A stretch of 13,010 nucleotides of DNA from Candidatus Saccharimonadota bacterium (GTDB lineage: Bacteria > Patescibacteriota > Saccharimonadia > Saccharimonadales > Saccharimonadaceae), in NCBI GenBank assembly GCA_030527565.1, contig JAUNAO010000017.1, positions 1 through 13,010 on the forward strand. The letters are read 5' to 3'. Numbering within the stretch: position 1 is the first letter of the stretch; each line of letters starts with the position of its first letter. A model generated the notes under the pieces. That model searched no databases and was not told the origin of the DNA. It was given only the letters and a program-made list of their open reading frames with translations. A program made the translations under genes and the position numbers. Below are positions 12,483 through 13,010 of this stretch, in pieces.

Positions 12483-12489
12483 AAAAGAA
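12465..12489 (+). repeat. 25-nt direct repeat, copy 2
   Basis: Exact copy of 11741-11765 at the end of the second gene. The first bases of the terminator stem belong to the repeat. Confidence 0.85.
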
Positions 12490-12509
12490 CCCCTGCAGGG
12501 GTTCTTTTT
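12482..12509. terminator. Bidirectional intrinsic terminator
   Basis: A perfect 28-bp palindrome, AAAAAGAACCCCTG followed by its exact complement ending in five T. It has an A-tract on one side and a T-tract on the other. It overlaps the last base of the plus-strand stop and touches the stop codon of the minus-strand gene, so it serves both convergent genes. Confidence 0.93.
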
Positions 12510-13010
12510 CTAATCTCTTCTCGTTGTCAAAAACTGAAAAACCGACCCAATCACACTTCCGCCAATCAGCATCGGCCAATAAAACACCTGCTCGCTAATC
12601 TCCGGGAAGATAGAAATCAATGACATCGTCGTCAAATACGCCCCAGCTACCGAGGTCGCAACAATGATCGCTGGCTTCATCAGCGTCACCGCTAACCCCG
12701 CCGCAACAACGCCAAGAATCGCACCAATAATTAGAGTCTGAATTTCCGTTCCGAAATATTGCGCCGTAATCATCACGACTAGCCCAAAACAGATCCCGCC
12801 AACACATAACTTTTCAATCGAAAAACCGAGCAGCGCAACAATCAGCCCACCACAAAGCGGCAACAGCCACTGCATCATCCCGTTCGCCGCAATTTCCGCC
12901 ACCGCCGAATTGATAATCGGCATCAAATACTCCATCAAGGTCCAGCCAATCACGAACCAAATCACGAAAAACGCAATTTTCTTAATTTTATATCCGGCGA
13001 GCATCAGCCC
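12510..13010 (-). CDS. Polytopic membrane protein, possible DUF4203/TMEM198-like, N-terminus outside window
   Basis: At least 166 codons are visible, all strongly hydrophobic and Gly/Ala-rich, with about six membrane segments. These include one starting IAFFVIWFVIGW, then LLPLCGGLIVALLGFSI, CVGGICFGLVVMITA, LIIGAILGVVAAGLAVTL and AIIVATSVAGAYLTTMSL. It ends in a short basic tail, TTRRD. The repeated Gly-rich helices and the opening GLMLAGYKIKK recall DUF4203/TMEM198-type proteins, but this is a resemblance by eye. The first in-window ATG (13004) is preceded by open codons, and the GLMLAGYK block looks internal, so the true start is probably beyond the right edge. No function is assigned. It converges on the membrane-protein pair across a shared terminator. 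Confidence 0.75.
   Translation of the reverse strand, partial: GLMLAGYKIKKIAFFVIWFVIGWTLMEYLMPIINSAVAEIAANGMMQWLLPLCGGLIVALLGFSIEKLCVGGICFGLVVMITAQYFGTEIQTLIIGAILGVVAAGLAVTLMKPAIIVATSVAGAYLTTMSLISIFPEISEQVFYWPMLIGGSVIGSVFQFLTTRRD

Overview
The window looks like a piece of a small, densely packed genome from the Patescibacteria/CPR group, most likely Saccharibacteria (TM7). This placement is an inference from gene style, not from a marker search. The signs are near-zero or negative spacing between genes and several promoters whose -10 box sits only 6 nt upstream of the ATG (leaderless mRNAs). DnaX and RecR have both lost their zinc modules. The phospholipid cluster includes an acyl-CoA ligase, which fits a host-dependent bacterium that scavenges fatty acids. 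All complete genes end in TAA or TAG, none in TGA.

Left part (1-3795), phospholipid block. A 5'-complete, C-terminally truncated DHH phosphoesterase (-) diverges from yqeG-pgsA (+). cdsA (-) converges on pgsA with a 17-bp overlap and diverges from a long-chain acyl-CoA ligase (+). Together these could activate fatty acids, make CDP-diacylglycerol (CdsA), make phosphatidylglycerophosphate (PgsA) and dephosphorylate it (a YqeG/Gep4-type HAD phosphatase).

Middle part (3790-9311), replication and repair operon on the minus strand. The order of transcription is conserved unknown protein, dnaX, dnaB, GT-C membrane glycosyltransferase-like protein, ybaB, recR. Junctions are overlapping or abutting (TAATG, a 26-bp overlap, TAAATG twice, a 5-nt gap). 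An extra promoter lies inside the end of the glycosyltransferase gene, just before ybaB-recR. A plus-strand terminator for the acyl-CoA ligase lies inside recR.

Ribosomal stalk operon (9455-10606, minus). rplJ-rplL has a strong promoter, a recognisable L10-leader RNA, a 12-bp triplicated repeat between the genes and a hairpin at the end. A 14-nt stretch of the 5' leader is perfectly complementary to the 3' UTR.

Right part (10640-13010), accessory. Two tandem single-pass membrane proteins (+) share a C-terminal motif and an exact 25-nt repeat at their 3' ends. Their promoter contains a run of nine G between -35 and -10, a possible slippage switch. A perfect bidirectional terminator separates them from a convergent polytopic membrane protein that runs off the right edge. 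No gene-free stretch exceeds 300 bases. The longest are 9312-9507 and 10453-10672, both described below. No tRNA, rRNA, CRISPR array or insertion sequence was seen.
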